64,000 nt of DNA from assembly GCF_023698535.1 (NCBI RefSeq), contig NZ_JALJCL010000008.1:1-64000 (forward strand). Reading direction: 5' to 3'. Below the pieces are notes generated by a model. The model ran no database searches. It was not told the origin of the DNA and was given only the letters and a program-made list of their open reading frames with translations. Positions within the stretch are counted from its first letter, which is position 1. Each line of letters starts with the position of its first letter. This document shows, in pieces, positions 34,623 to 46,057 of this stretch. The translations under genes and the position numbers were made by a program. The stretch is from Halorientalis regularis. Lineage in GTDB: Archaea; Halobacteriota; Halobacteria; Halobacteriales; Haloarculaceae.

Positions 34623-34745
34623 CGCGTATCACGTCCCCGTACGTCCATACTGCGTGTGAACACGAAGGGGTGCGAAAAATGTTTTCCGACCTCGGCACGG
34701 TTCGGGACCGCCAACGATTAGGCGACGACACACCCCCGTCCGAGT

Positions 34746-35624
34746 ATGACAGCACGACCCCCGGCCGAGCGGATCCGGGACCTGATAGACGGCGACGGGA
34801 TCGTCGCCCTGCCGGGCGTTCACGACGCACTCTCGGCCCGACTGGCCGAACGGGCCGGCTTCGAGGCCGTCTTCACCTCCGGGTTCGGCATCGCCGCCTC
34901 GACGCTCGGGCTCCCCGACCTCGGGATGATGTCGATGGCCGAGAACGTCGAGCGGATCGACCGGATCGCCGGCAGCGTCGACGTGCCGCTCGTGGCGGAC
35001 GCGGACACTGGCTACGGATCGGCGGTGAACGTCCGGCGGACGGTCGGAGAGTGTCTCGACGCCGGCGTCGCGGGAGTCATCCTCGAGGACCAGGAGTGCC
35101 CCAAACGCTGTGGCCACATGGACGAGAAACGTGTCGTGCCGGCCGCCGAGGGGGTCCAGCGGATTCGGGCCGCCGCCGACCTGCGCGCGGAACGCGACGA
35201 GGAGCTGGTGATCGTCGGCCGCACTGACGCTCGCGCGGTCCACGGACTGGCCGACGCCATCGAGCGGGGCCGTGCCTACGCCGAGGCCGGCGCGGACGTG
35301 GTGTTCGTCGAAGCACCGGAATCGCGGGCGGAACTGGAGCGCATCGCCGGCGAAATCGACGCACCGACGTTCGCCAACGTGGTCGACGGCGGGAAGACAC
35401 CGGAACTCTCGGCGGGCGAGCTGGACGAGATCGGGTTCGACATCGCCGTCTATCCGCTGTCGGCGCTGTTCGCGGCCACCGAGGCGATGCAGGACGCCTA
35501 CGAAACCCTGGCCGAGACGGGGACGACCGACTCCGTCGACGGCGTCTCCTTCGAGGCCTTCGAGGACGTGGTCGACGCCGACGGCTACCGGGCGCTAGAG
35601 CGCCAGTACACGCCGGAGGAGTGA
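34746..35624 (+). CDS. Methylisocitrate lyase/PEP-mutase family protein
   Basis: 292 residues of the isocitrate lyase superfamily. Active-site elements: DADTGYGSAVNVRRTV (metal and substrate), EDQECPKRCGHMDEKRVVP (the KRCGH catalytic Cys loop), and VIVGRTDARAVHGL. Activities in this family include 2-methylisocitrate lyase, oxaloacetate decarboxylase and PEP phosphonomutase; the KRCGH loop favours a lyase. Divergent from pccB, so propionate metabolism is a reasonable context, but no methylcitrate synthase is seen in the window. Confidence 0.75.
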   Translation: MTARPPAERIRDLIDGDGIVALPGVHDALSARLAERAGFEAVFTSGFGIAASTLGLPDLGMMSMAENVERIDRIAGSVDVPLVADADTGYGSAVNVRRTVGECLDAGVAGVILEDQECPKRCGHMDEKRVVPAAEGVQRIRAAADLRAERDEELVIVGRTDARAVHGLADAIERGRAYAEAGADVVFVEAPESRAELERIAGEIDAPTFANVVDGGKTPELSAGELDEIGFDIAVYPLSALFAATEAMQDAYETLAETGTTDSVDGVSFEAFEDVVDADGYRALERQYTPEE

Positions 35625-35696
35625 CACTGCGGACAGATTCGGCCCGGAGACCGAACCCGTTCCCAGTGTTCCGGAACAGTGTTCTTGGATTGAGTC

Positions 35697-36548
35697 ATGT
35701 GGTCGCGTATTTTTTCGTGTACGTACGAGACCGTACTCCTGCCGACGGACGGAAGCGAGGTCGCCGCCGGGGCGGTCGAACACGCAATCGACGCCGCGAC
35801 GCGCCACGACGCGACCGTGCACGTCCTCTACGTGGTCGACGAGAACGTCGCCAACGCCGCACCCGGGCTGGCGATGGGTGAGATCAGCGAACAACTCGAA
35901 GACGAGGGCGAGCGAGCGGTCGCGGAGCTGACGGAGGAGATCAGTGCGGCCGGACTCGACACGGAGACAGCCATCCGGGTCGGCGCGCCGGACGAAGAGA
36001 TACTCCGGGACGTCGACGAAGTCGACGCCGATCCGGTGACGATGGGCTCGACCGGCAAACGGATCGTCGAACGCGAGCGCGTCGGGAGCGTCACGGACGC
36101 GCTCGTCAGAAAGGCGAACGTTCCCGTGCTGGCTGTGCCCCGGGCCGAAGACGACGCCAGCGGCCTTCGAACCGCCCTACTGTTGTGCGCGCGCCATCTT
36201 CAGCGACCAGAAGAAGCCGAAGTAGGCCACGATACCGGCGAGCATGAACATGTAGTAAGCCCACTGCGGGCCGTCGACGAAGTTGAAGAACACTTCGACG
36301 ACCGTCACCCACACGAGCGCGAACACGAGGTCGGTCACCATCCCGGAGCGGTGCTCGCGGACGTGGTCGCTGATCCGGTCGACGATGCTCATCGCCGGTC
36401 ACCTCGCGTCGGTCGCGTGTCGTGTGGACTCATGCTCGTGAATTGGGACGGGAGTGCTATTCCTCTTCCGCCGCTTCGGTTTCCGCCTCGCCGTGGGCGT
36501 CCACGACGAGGACGGGCAGTCGAGTCCGGCGCAGGACCTTTTCGGTGA
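35697..36548 (+). CDS. UspA-like stress protein with overlong C-terminal reading frame
   Basis: The first ~150 residues form a UspA domain (YETVLLPTDGSEVAAGAVEH, ATP loop GSTGKRIVERERVGSV, then VPVLAVPR). The family normally stops near base 36150, but this frame runs on to 36548 through sequence that is antisense to two minus-strand genes and looks unlike protein. The usual start MYETV... is ACG-Tyr-Glu-Thr here, so the start must be the ATG at 35697 (MWSRIFSC) or a lost ATG. I treat the last ~130 residues as run-on and the gene as possibly decayed. Confidence 0.55.
   Translation: MWSRIFSCTYETVLLPTDGSEVAAGAVEHAIDAATRHDATVHVLYVVDENVANAAPGLAMGEISEQLEDEGERAVAELTEEISAAGLDTETAIRVGAPDEEILRDVDEVDADPVTMGSTGKRIVERERVGSVTDALVRKANVPVLAVPRAEDDASGLRTALLLCARHLQRPEEAEVGHDTGEHEHVVSPLRAVDEVEEHFDDRHPHEREHEVGHHPGAVLADVVADPVDDAHRRSPRVGRVSCGLMLVNWDGSAIPLPPLRFPPRRGRPRRGRAVESGAGPFR
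36177..36392 (-). CDS. Small two-helix membrane protein
   Basis: 71 residues: a basic, His-containing start (MSIVDRISDHVREHRSGMVT) then two helices (LVFALVWVTVVEVFFNFVDG and AYYMFMLAGIVAYFGFFWSL). Conserved-looking and compact, unlike the antisense run-on reading opposite it. It is downstream of the UspA gene at 36457-36942 on the same strand. Confidence 0.6.
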   Translation of the reverse strand: MSIVDRISDHVREHRSGMVTDLVFALVWVTVVEVFFNFVDGPQWAYYMFMLAGIVAYFGFFWSLKMARAQQ

Positions 36549-36942
36549 CGCTCCCGAGGATGACCCGGGAGAGTCCGGATCGGCCGTGTGACCCCATGAC
36601 GACGAGGTCGATGTCGTTGTCCGCGACGAACTGCCGGATGGCCCGAGCGGGTTCGCCGACGCTGATGTGTTCCTCGACGGCCAGCCCGTGTTCTTCGGCG
36701 GCGTCGGCGACGTAGCCCGTCGCTTCGTCGGCCTCCGCCTTCACTTCGGGCATGTCGTCGAGGTGGCCCTGCCGGATCCGGTCGACCTGTTCGCTGCCCA
36801 GCGAGTAGCTGGTGGCGTCCACGTCCACGACGTACAGGACGTGAACGGTCGCGTCGTACTTCGCGGCGATGTCGACCGCCTGGTCGACCGCACGCCGTGA
36901 CGTTTCGCTGCCGTCGGTCGGGACGAGGATGTTGTCGTACAT
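36457..36942 (-). CDS. Universal stress protein, UspA family
   Basis: 161 residues. YDNILVPTDGSETSRRAVDQ at the N-terminus and MGSHGRSGLSRVILGSVTEK as the nucleotide loop; a Glu-rich tail ends the protein. It follows the SSS symporter gene by 4 bp on the same strand, so it is probably part of the acetate uptake transcript. Confidence 0.88.
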   Translation of the reverse strand: MYDNILVPTDGSETSRRAVDQAVDIAAKYDATVHVLYVVDVDATSYSLGSEQVDRIRQGHLDDMPEVKAEADEATGYVADAAEEHGLAVEEHISVGEPARAIRQFVADNDIDLVVMGSHGRSGLSRVILGSVTEKVLRRTRLPVLVVDAHGEAETEAAEEE

Positions 36943-36946
36943 TGCT

Positions 36947-38626
36947 CTAGTCGTCCGCGGGGGTCTGGCCCCCGTCGGTGCTCACGACGTCTTCCGCGGT
37001 CTGTTGCTGGCCCATCGGTTCCGGGCTGTGACACTGTCGAACCATCTTCTTCGTCTTTTCCGGTGGTTCTTCGGTCGCCAGCGAGACGACGATGGTGACG
37101 ACGAAGACGACCGGCGTGCCGACCAGCGCCGCGCCAATCGGCGGGACGAATTGTGCGTAGACCGGCACGATGGCGTTCGTCGAGCCGCCAGCGGCCTCGG
37201 CCAGGAAGCCGACGTACTTCGGCAGGACGCTGTTGATGATCGAGGTGATCCAGATGAACAGGCCGATGCTCATGCCGGCCAGTGCGCCCTGGCGGTTGGT
37301 GTTCTCCCACCACAGACCGAGGAAGAACATCGGGAACAGCACGATGCCGGCCAGCGAGAACGCGTAGGCGACCAGTTCGCCGATGAGCGCCGGTGGGTTG
37401 AACGCGGTGACGGTCACCAGCGCACCGATGGCGACGATGGTCGCTCGCCCGATGAGAACCTGCTGGCGCTGGGTCGCGTCGGGGTTGACGAGTTCGCTGT
37501 AGATGTCGTGTGCGACGGCCGACGAAGCCGTGATGAACAGCCCGGCGGTCGTCGCGATGGCCGCGGCCATCGCACCGGCCGCGACGAAGCCGACGAGCCA
37601 CTGCGGCAGGGCGGCGAACTGGGCCGCCAGCACGACGATCACGTCACCTTCCGCACCGGACATCGCGGCGGAGCCGCTGTAGACTGCGTCCGGAGTGATG
37701 TTGTTGACCGCGGCGAACAGGTCGACGCCGAGCGCGGCCATCGCGGGGGCCGACCAGTACAGGAGCATGATGAAAAACAGGCCCCAGACGGTCGACCAGC
37801 GGGCGGTCCGCTCGCTCTCGACGGTGTAGAACCGCACCAGGACGTGTGGGAGGCCACACGTGCCGAAGATCAGCGAGAACGCGGTCGCGATCCAGAGGTA
37901 GTAACTGCTCCCGCCCTCGGTGAACGGTTCGGAGAACTGCCGTGCGAGTTCGTCGATCATGGCCCCGTACTGGATCTGAGGCAGGACCATGCCTCGCGAA
38001 CTCCAGCCGACGGCGAAGACGCCGACGAGGAACGCGAGGATGAGGATGACGTACTGGACGGCCATGTTCTTGGTCGCGCCCATCATCCCGGAGATCGCCA
38101 AGTAACCGACCGTGATCGCCATCATCACGACGATCATCGGGATGATGTCGAGACCGAAGACGTACTGGCCGACCAGCCCCATCCCGCGGGCCTGGCCGAC
38201 GGAGTAGACGTACGCGATCAGCAGCGTCGTGAACGCCGCCAGCGCGCGTGCGGTCGGTGAGTTGAACCGGTCCCCGACGAAGTCGGGTGCGGTGTACTTC
38301 CCGAACCGGCGCATCTGCGCGGCCAGGAAGATCAGCAGGACGAAGTAGCCGGTCGTCCAGCCGATGATGAACGCCAGGCCGTAAAAGCCCGCGAGGGCGA
38401 CCAGCCCGGCGAGACCGAGATACGACGCGGCCGACATCCAGTTAGCACCGATTGCCATGCCGTTCTCGATGTTGCCGATGCCACGGCCGGCGACCCACAT
38501 GCCCTCCGTGTCGGCGACCTTGAACAGGTAGCCGATGACCAGGAACGACGCCATCATCAGGAAGACGATGGCCGCGCCGAGGGGCTTGAACGAGATGTTG
38601 AGCGCCTCTGCCTGGAGGGGTATCAT
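36947..38626 (-). CDS. SSS-family sodium:solute symporter (acetate permease type)
   Basis: 559 residues with about 13 hydrophobic helices. Features of the SSS family: TEGMWVAGRGIGNIENGMAI near the N-terminus, then FGKYTAPDFVGDRFNS, and a gate region with Gly-rich helices (MGLVGQYVFGLDIIPMIVVM). It overlaps the upstream DUF4212 subunit by 4 bp; the pair resembles the two-component acetate/monocarboxylate carriers. It sits directly before acs in the same direction (via DUF4212). Substrate acetate is inferred from context. Confidence 0.82.
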   Translation of the reverse strand: MIPLQAEALNISFKPLGAAIVFLMMASFLVIGYLFKVADTEGMWVAGRGIGNIENGMAIGANWMSAASYLGLAGLVALAGFYGLAFIIGWTTGYFVLLIFLAAQMRRFGKYTAPDFVGDRFNSPTARALAAFTTLLIAYVYSVGQARGMGLVGQYVFGLDIIPMIVVMMAITVGYLAISGMMGATKNMAVQYVILILAFLVGVFAVGWSSRGMVLPQIQYGAMIDELARQFSEPFTEGGSSYYLWIATAFSLIFGTCGLPHVLVRFYTVESERTARWSTVWGLFFIMLLYWSAPAMAALGVDLFAAVNNITPDAVYSGSAAMSGAEGDVIVVLAAQFAALPQWLVGFVAAGAMAAAIATTAGLFITASSAVAHDIYSELVNPDATQRQQVLIGRATIVAIGALVTVTAFNPPALIGELVAYAFSLAGIVLFPMFFLGLWWENTNRQGALAGMSIGLFIWITSIINSVLPKYVGFLAEAAGGSTNAIVPVYAQFVPPIGAALVGTPVVFVVTIVVSLATEEPPEKTKKMVRQCHSPEPMGQQQTAEDVVSTDGGQTPADD

Positions 38627-39084
38627 TCGTCGACACCTCCGTCAGTGGCCGCGGCGTCGGGCGCGCTGGTGCCCGTCGCCGTCTCGGTGTCGATGCCGTA
38701 CTTCTCGTCGAGTTTGTCACGCCGCCAGGAGTAGACCAGCGCCAGGAGCAGCGAGGCCGTCGGCGTGAAGAAGGCGACCATGAAGTAGTGGGCCGGGAAG
38801 CCCAGGATGGTCAGCGAGGTCATGGTCTCCGTCGCCAGGAAGGTCGCCGTGACCGGCGCCCAAGTCGTGAGGACCCAGACGATGAAACTGGCCCAGACCA
38901 ACTTCAGGTGGTCCCGCATGAACGGGGTGCTGGGCTTGAGCAGGTTTACCTCCCTGTCGAGGTAGTCGGTCTGCCGATGATCCTCCGCGGCCTGGGTCAC
39001 CGTGCCGCCGTCCGTTTCGGCTACCGGTGGCTCGTCCCCGGTCGCCGCACCGTCCGTCGAATCGTGCGTGTCTTTGTCTGTCAT
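38623..39084 (-). CDS. DUF4212 small subunit of the SSS symporter
   Basis: 153 residues. An acidic N-terminus is followed by the DUF4212 core REVNLLKPSTPFMRDHLKLV and two membrane helices (WASFIVWVLTTWAPVTATFL, FMVAFFTPTASLLLALVYSW), then an acidic tail. DUF4212 proteins accompany SSS symporters and are needed for their function or assembly. The ATGA overlap with the symporter at 38623-38626 indicates coupled translation. Confidence 0.82.
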   Translation of the reverse strand: MTDKDTHDSTDGAATGDEPPVAETDGGTVTQAAEDHRQTDYLDREVNLLKPSTPFMRDHLKLVWASFIVWVLTTWAPVTATFLATETMTSLTILGFPAHYFMVAFFTPTASLLLALVYSWRRDKLDEKYGIDTETATGTSAPDAAATDGGVDE

Positions 39085-39193
39085 ATTTCGGTCGTGTGAT
39101 GGTGTCGTCAGTGGTTCGTGTCTGTGCGAAGGCAGGTGGGGTGAATCGTGGTGTCGTGGTGTCGCGTACGTGAGGGTGGTTGGATCGGAGTCC

Positions 39194-41173
39194 TCAGTCC
39201 TCGCCGACCTTGCCGGCGATGTCGTCGACGATGTCTGGGTTGCGCAGCGTGCTGGTGTTACCCAGTTCGTCGCCGTTGGCGATATCTTCGAGCAGGCGAC
39301 GCATGATCTTGCCCGACCGGGTCTTCGGGAGTTCGGGCGAGAAGATGACTTCCTCGGGGCGAGCGATGGGGCCGATGGCGTCCTCGACGCCCTCGATTAT
39401 CCGCTCGCGGAGGTCGTCGTCACCCTCGTAGCCGTCCTCGGTGATGACGTAGGCGTAGACCGCCTCGCCCTTGAGGTCGTGATCGCCGCCGACGACCGCG
39501 GCCTCGGCGACGCCCTCGACGCCGACGATGGCGCTCTCGACTTCCATCGTCCCGAGCCGGTGGCCCGAAACGTTGATCACGTCGTCGACGCGGCCCAGCA
39601 CCGTGATGTAGCCGTCGTCGTCGATCTTCGCGCCGTCCTCGGGGAAGTAGACCCACTCGTCTGCGTCCTCGTCGGAGTACTCCTGCCAGTACTCCTCGAT
39701 GAACCGCTCGTCGTTCTGGTACAGCGTCCGCAGCATGCCTGGCCAGGGCTTGTCGACGGTGAGGTAGCCGGCCTCGCCGGGCTCGACCTCGTCGCCGTTC
39801 ATGTCGACGACGTTCGCGCTGATTCCGGGCAGCGGGGGCCCGGCCGACCCGGGTTTCATCTCGCCGACCCCCGGGAGCGTCGTGATCATCATGCCGCCCG
39901 TCTCGGTCTGCCACCAGGTGTCGACGACCGGGCAGGACTCGTCGCCGATGTGTTTGTAGTACCACTTCCACGCGCGGGGGTTGATCGGTTCCCCGACGGT
40001 ACCGAGCAGACGCAGGCTCGACAGATCGTGCTGGTCGGGGTACTCCTTGCCCCACTTCATGAACGCCCGGATGGCGGTGGGTGCGGTGTAGAGCTGGGTC
40101 ACGTCGTAGTCGTCGACGATCTCCCAGAGCCGGTCTTTGTCCGGGTAGTCCGGCGTTCCTTCGTACATCACCGTCGAGGTCCCCAGCGCGAGGGGGCCGT
40201 AAACGATGTAGCTGTGACCCGTGATCCAGCCGATGTCGGCCGAGCACCAGTAGGTGTCCTCGGGCTTGATGTCCAGCACCGCGTGGGAAGTCCACGAGAC
40301 GTAGGACAGGTAGCCGCCGGTCGTGTGTTTCACACCCTTCGGCTTGCCCGTGGTGCCCGACGTGTACATCAGGAACAGCATGTCCTCGGCGTCGCGGGTT
40401 ACCGGCTCGACTTCCGCGCCCGCGTGGTCTCCGATCAGGTCGTCGTAGTCGTGCTGATCGTCGTCGAGGTCGTGCTCGAGTTCGTCGCCCAGTCGGTCGA
40501 CGACGACCGTCTCGACGCCGTGATCGACGCCGCCGAGTCCCTCGTCGGCCTTGTCCTTGTGGTCGAGCGGATCACCCCGGCGGTAGTAGCCGTCGCAGGT
40601 GACGAGATACTCCGAGTCGGCGGAGTTCATCCGGGTGGCGAGCGCGTCCGCCGAGAAGCCGGCGAACACGACCGAGTGCGGTGCGCCGATCCGGGCACAC
40701 GCCAGCATCGCCACCGGCAGTTCCGGGATCATCGGCATGTACATCGTCACCACGTCGTCTTCCTCGACGCCGAGGTCGCGGAGCGCGGCAGCGAACTCCT
40801 GAACCTCGTCCAGCAGCTCGTCGTAGGTGTACGTGCGCGTCTCGTCGGTCGGTTCCCCGACCCACTCGATGGCGACCTCGTCGCCGCGGCCCGCCTCGAC
40901 GTGGCGGTCGAGACAGTTGTACGACGCGTTGAGCTTCCCGTCTACGAACCACTCGTAGAACGGCGCGTCGCCGTCGTCGAGTACCTGATCGTACGGTTCC
41001 TCCCAGTCCAGCATATCTGCGGCCCGCTCCCAGCAGTCGGGCCAGTTCTCCGCGAACTCCTCGTAAATGGATTCGTCGGTGACGTTCGCCTGTTCGACGA
41101 ACGACTCGGGCGGCTCGAAACTCTCTCCCTCCGGTAACCGGGCTTCGAGTTCACCCTCGGATTCCTCGGACAT
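39194..41173 (-). CDS. acs: Acetyl-CoA synthetase (Acs-1)
   Basis: 659 residues. The N-terminal Acs region (EEFAENWPDCWERAADMLDW; DGKLNASYNCLDRHV), P-loop MYTSGTTGKPKGVKHTTGGY, ADIGWITGHSYIVYGPLA, VDTWWQTETGGMMITTLPGV and the C-terminal Lys in KTRSGKIMRRLLE are all present. AMP-forming acetate activation. It is downstream of the Bat-type regulator and upstream of DUF4212 on the same strand, so regulator, synthetase and symporter lie in line. A second Acs is at 43365; the two are clear paralogues. Confidence 0.92.
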   Translation of the reverse strand: MSEESEGELEARLPEGESFEPPESFVEQANVTDESIYEEFAENWPDCWERAADMLDWEEPYDQVLDDGDAPFYEWFVDGKLNASYNCLDRHVEAGRGDEVAIEWVGEPTDETRTYTYDELLDEVQEFAAALRDLGVEEDDVVTMYMPMIPELPVAMLACARIGAPHSVVFAGFSADALATRMNSADSEYLVTCDGYYRRGDPLDHKDKADEGLGGVDHGVETVVVDRLGDELEHDLDDDQHDYDDLIGDHAGAEVEPVTRDAEDMLFLMYTSGTTGKPKGVKHTTGGYLSYVSWTSHAVLDIKPEDTYWCSADIGWITGHSYIVYGPLALGTSTVMYEGTPDYPDKDRLWEIVDDYDVTQLYTAPTAIRAFMKWGKEYPDQHDLSSLRLLGTVGEPINPRAWKWYYKHIGDESCPVVDTWWQTETGGMMITTLPGVGEMKPGSAGPPLPGISANVVDMNGDEVEPGEAGYLTVDKPWPGMLRTLYQNDERFIEEYWQEYSDEDADEWVYFPEDGAKIDDDGYITVLGRVDDVINVSGHRLGTMEVESAIVGVEGVAEAAVVGGDHDLKGEAVYAYVITEDGYEGDDDLRERIIEGVEDAIGPIARPEEVIFSPELPKTRSGKIMRRLLEDIANGDELGNTSTLRNPDIVDDIAGKVGED

Positions 41174-41416
41174 GGTCCATCATCATCATTCACGACATCA
41201 CCCTAAAGAAACGGCTCTAATTATGCTAACCCGTGACGGACGCTCGACTGTCGAACTGTCGACTGAAGAGACGAACGAACGAGGGTCGCGGTCACGGAGC
41301 GTGATGAACCACCACACCGTTTTCGTGTTTCTGACGTTTCAGACTCTCTTTGCAGTGTTTTCGACACCTCCAACCGATCACTAAACAGTTAGCGACACGG
41401 CTATACTCGGCGTCGA

Positions 41417-43240
41417 TCAGTCCTCGGCCCAGGGCGATTCGGGATCGCCGGGTCGCTGGTCGTCGGTGAAGAAGGCGGTCAGGAGCTTCTGCTGGGCGCG
41501 ACGCAGGTGATTGTGGAGTGTGGGGGAGGTGATCCCGATGGCGTCAGCCAGTTCCTCGGCGGTACTGCCGCGGGGCCACTCGAAGTAGCCGGCGTGGAAG
41601 GCGGCCTGCAACACCGAAGACTGTTTCTCCGTCAGGGAATCGCGCAACGACGCGCGGAAAGCGGTCGGCGTCTCGGCCGGGCGGTCGCGCTCGCGTTTGG
41701 TCAACAGGTCCGTGTCCGGGAAGGCGTCGGTCACCGCCGTAACCAGTCGCCGTACGTCGGTTTCGGCCGAGACCTGCCCGACGACGCGTTCGGTCCCGCT
41801 CGTCGCTTCCATCTCGCCGACCGTCGCGCCGTGTTCGACCAGCGCCGTCGCCACTTCGGACCCGGAGACGATCAGTTCCAGCAGCGACTCGTCCCCGTAG
41901 TCACGCACCAGTCGCGCGTCGTCGACGGCGGCGCGGTCGGTCGCCCACGAGAGGACCTGCTCGGCACCAGCGCCCGACAGCGTCACGAAGTAGACCAGCG
42001 CGCCCGCCTCACCCGGGACGACGCCGTCCAGCGTCACGGTGCAGTCGTGTTCGCCTGACAGCCCGGCGAAAAACGAGTCCGGATCGCCGCTTTCGAAGGT
42101 GAGTTCGACGACGGTGTCGGCCAGCAGGAGTCGCCGCTGTTCGACGACGGTGATCGCCTGTCCGAGTCGCCGCCCCAGGTACGACAGCAACGCCCGCTCG
42201 CGGTCGGTCACTGGTGCCGCCGTCCCGACCCCGAGGACAGTATCGACGGACTCGCCGTTGCCCACCGGAACGACCGCCGCCGCACGGTACCCGCCCGCAT
42301 CGGCGTGGTCGCGCCAGGCGGCGAAGGCCGAGTCCGACCGCACGTCCTCGGTCGTCCGCACGTCGTCCGCCGCCAGCGCCTCCCCGACAGCCCCGTCGTC
42401 GGGCGAGATGCCGTCGAGTTCGGCCCCGCCAGCCCCGGCTGCCGTCGTGACACTGATCGAATCCCCACGCTGTTGCCCGATCCACGCGACCACGTAGGGG
42501 TCGCCGTCCACGAGGTGTTCGCACGCCCGGTGTTCGATCCCATCTCGCGTCGACGCCGTCGACAGCGCGTCGGCGGCGGCCCGAATCCGCTCGAAGGCGG
42601 CGTCGAACCGGGTGCCGACGGCCGTCCCGTCGCCGACGTCCGTCCCGTCGGCACCCTCGACCAACGAGGTCCGCTCGAACGCCGCCGCCACGTCGCCCCG
42701 ATCCAGGTCCGGTAGGAACCGTTCGAGGCGCTCGATACTCCCCCACCCACCGACCGTCGCGACGACGTGGGGGTCGACGCCCTCCTCGGCGAGCAGTCGG
42801 CGGGCGAAAAACTGGCGCAGCGTCCGCGAGGAGACGGATCGGAACCGCTCGTCGCCGGTCCGGTCGGCCGCTCGCTCGCCCGTCTCCGCGACGAGCATCT
42901 GCACCCGTCGGGGTGACACCGGTACCAGCCGCTCCTCGTCTTCGATATCGTTCGCGCGAACGAACTGTCGGAGGTCGTGCTCCACGTCCGGTGGGAGGTA
43001 CGCCCGCCGGTCTATCCCGTCGTCCTCGTCGGGCACCGCGAGGAAGTGGTGGTCGGTGCCGTCGCGGTCGTACGTCCCCACGTCTCCGGGCCGCAAGCGG
43101 GCGATTTCCGCAGGTCGCAGACCGACCTCGCCGGCCAGCCTGACGACCAGTTCCGCGCGGAACGTCTCCGTGGCCCGCCGGAGCCGACGGTACGCCGACG
43201 GCGTCACCGTCATCCCAGTGTCGGTCTCCGCGGCACACAT
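41417..43240 (-). CDS. Bat-type HTH_10 regulator with degenerate tyrosine-recombinase domain
   Basis: 607 residues. Residues about 20-190 resemble a phage-integrase catalytic domain: GEVGLRPAEIARLRPGDV (first Arg), SSRTLRQFFARRLLAEEGVD (HxLRH block reduced to RTLRQ), VGGWGSIERLERFLPDL (LGH...Y with the catalytic Tyr as Phe). Residues ~205-345 are GAF-like, ~355-500 a Bat middle domain (ESGDPDSFFAGLSGEHDCTV), and ~545-595 an HTH_10 (TEKQSSVLQAAFHAGYFEWP, EELADAIGITSPTLHNHLRR). Catalysis is improbable, so the domain probably serves DNA binding. Set between two acs genes on the same strand; likely controls acetate activation (inference). An ATG at 43213 is an alternative start. Confidence 0.8.
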   Translation of the reverse strand: MCAAETDTGMTVTPSAYRRLRRATETFRAELVVRLAGEVGLRPAEIARLRPGDVGTYDRDGTDHHFLAVPDEDDGIDRRAYLPPDVEHDLRQFVRANDIEDEERLVPVSPRRVQMLVAETGERAADRTGDERFRSVSSRTLRQFFARRLLAEEGVDPHVVATVGGWGSIERLERFLPDLDRGDVAAAFERTSLVEGADGTDVGDGTAVGTRFDAAFERIRAAADALSTASTRDGIEHRACEHLVDGDPYVVAWIGQQRGDSISVTTAAGAGGAELDGISPDDGAVGEALAADDVRTTEDVRSDSAFAAWRDHADAGGYRAAAVVPVGNGESVDTVLGVGTAAPVTDRERALLSYLGRRLGQAITVVEQRRLLLADTVVELTFESGDPDSFFAGLSGEHDCTVTLDGVVPGEAGALVYFVTLSGAGAEQVLSWATDRAAVDDARLVRDYGDESLLELIVSGSEVATALVEHGATVGEMEATSGTERVVGQVSAETDVRRLVTAVTDAFPDTDLLTKRERDRPAETPTAFRASLRDSLTEKQSSVLQAAFHAGYFEWPRGSTAEELADAIGITSPTLHNHLRRAQQKLLTAFFTDDQRPGDPESPWAED

Positions 43241-43364
43241 GTTTCGTCAGTATTCGGAAACGCGAAGCATCAATCTTGCGCCAGCAGCGCTATCGATCGG
43301 ATCGAGTCGAAAACTTCCGAATCGAAACCGAATTCGTTTCGGCTATATCTACATTCCCGAAACG

Positions 43365-45329
<1,965 letters not shown>

Positions 45330-45436
45330 CTGTCGGTCGAAACTACGGTCTAGCGCGAATAAACGTTGGCACTCGTGGCCATTAGTGAGCCGCCGCCAGG
45401 CGATTCCTTATCTCCCTGGCGGTCCAGCGAACCCGT

Positions 45437-46057
45437 GTGGAGAACGTCACGGACCGCCTGTCGAACCCGTTCGGGATGACCTACCCCTGCGAGCGACCGG
45501 TCCCCGGCTACGGCGACGCCAACGCGCACTTCCACGTCGTCGGCGACCACCCCGGCCTCCACGGCGGGGCCGACGCCGGCGTCCCGTTCACCGACTGCCC
45601 CGCCGCCGACCGTCTCCAGCGCGCGCTCGCGGCCGCCGACCTGCTCGCGGCGACCGGGACGCCACCCGAAGTCGCGGACACCTACCTCTCGTATCTGTAC
45701 CCCTGTGCCGACGGCGACCCGGCCGACGGGGACTACGCCAGCGCCGAGCCACAGTTCGACGCGGAACTCCGGGCGATCACCGCCCACGTCCTCCTCCCGG
45801 TCGGCGAGCGCGCTATCGCCCACGTTCTGGAGACCTACACGGCTCGGCCCGCGCCCGACGACCTCGACGGCCTCCACGCGACGGAACTGCGCGGCGGTGG
45901 GTTTCTCGTCGTCCCCGTCGCGGAGCCGGCCACCTGGTCCGGCGACGACGCCGAGCGGTTGGTGGCGCGGCTCCGGGAGGTTCGGGGGAGCGATTACCGC
46001 CGCGAGGCCGATCTCGGCCGGTTCCTTCCCGGCGGCGACTCCTACTTCGTCCGGTGA
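45437..46057 (+). CDS. Uracil-DNA glycosylase family protein
   Basis: 206 residues from a GTG. The motif VVGDHPGLHGGADAGVPFTD resembles the UDG family 4/5 active-site strand (GExPGxxExxxGxPF) with some loss; a Cys-containing stretch (LYPCADGDP) and AITAHVLLPVGERAI follow. The Fe-S Cys quartet of classic family 4 is not obvious, so activity is uncertain. Stop abuts that of the convergent transporter at 46058. Confidence 0.65.
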   Translation: MENVTDRLSNPFGMTYPCERPVPGYGDANAHFHVVGDHPGLHGGADAGVPFTDCPAADRLQRALAAADLLAATGTPPEVADTYLSYLYPCADGDPADGDYASAEPQFDAELRAITAHVLLPVGERAIAHVLETYTARPAPDDLDGLHATELRGGGFLVVPVAEPATWSGDDAERLVARLREVRGSDYRREADLGRFLPGGDSYFVR

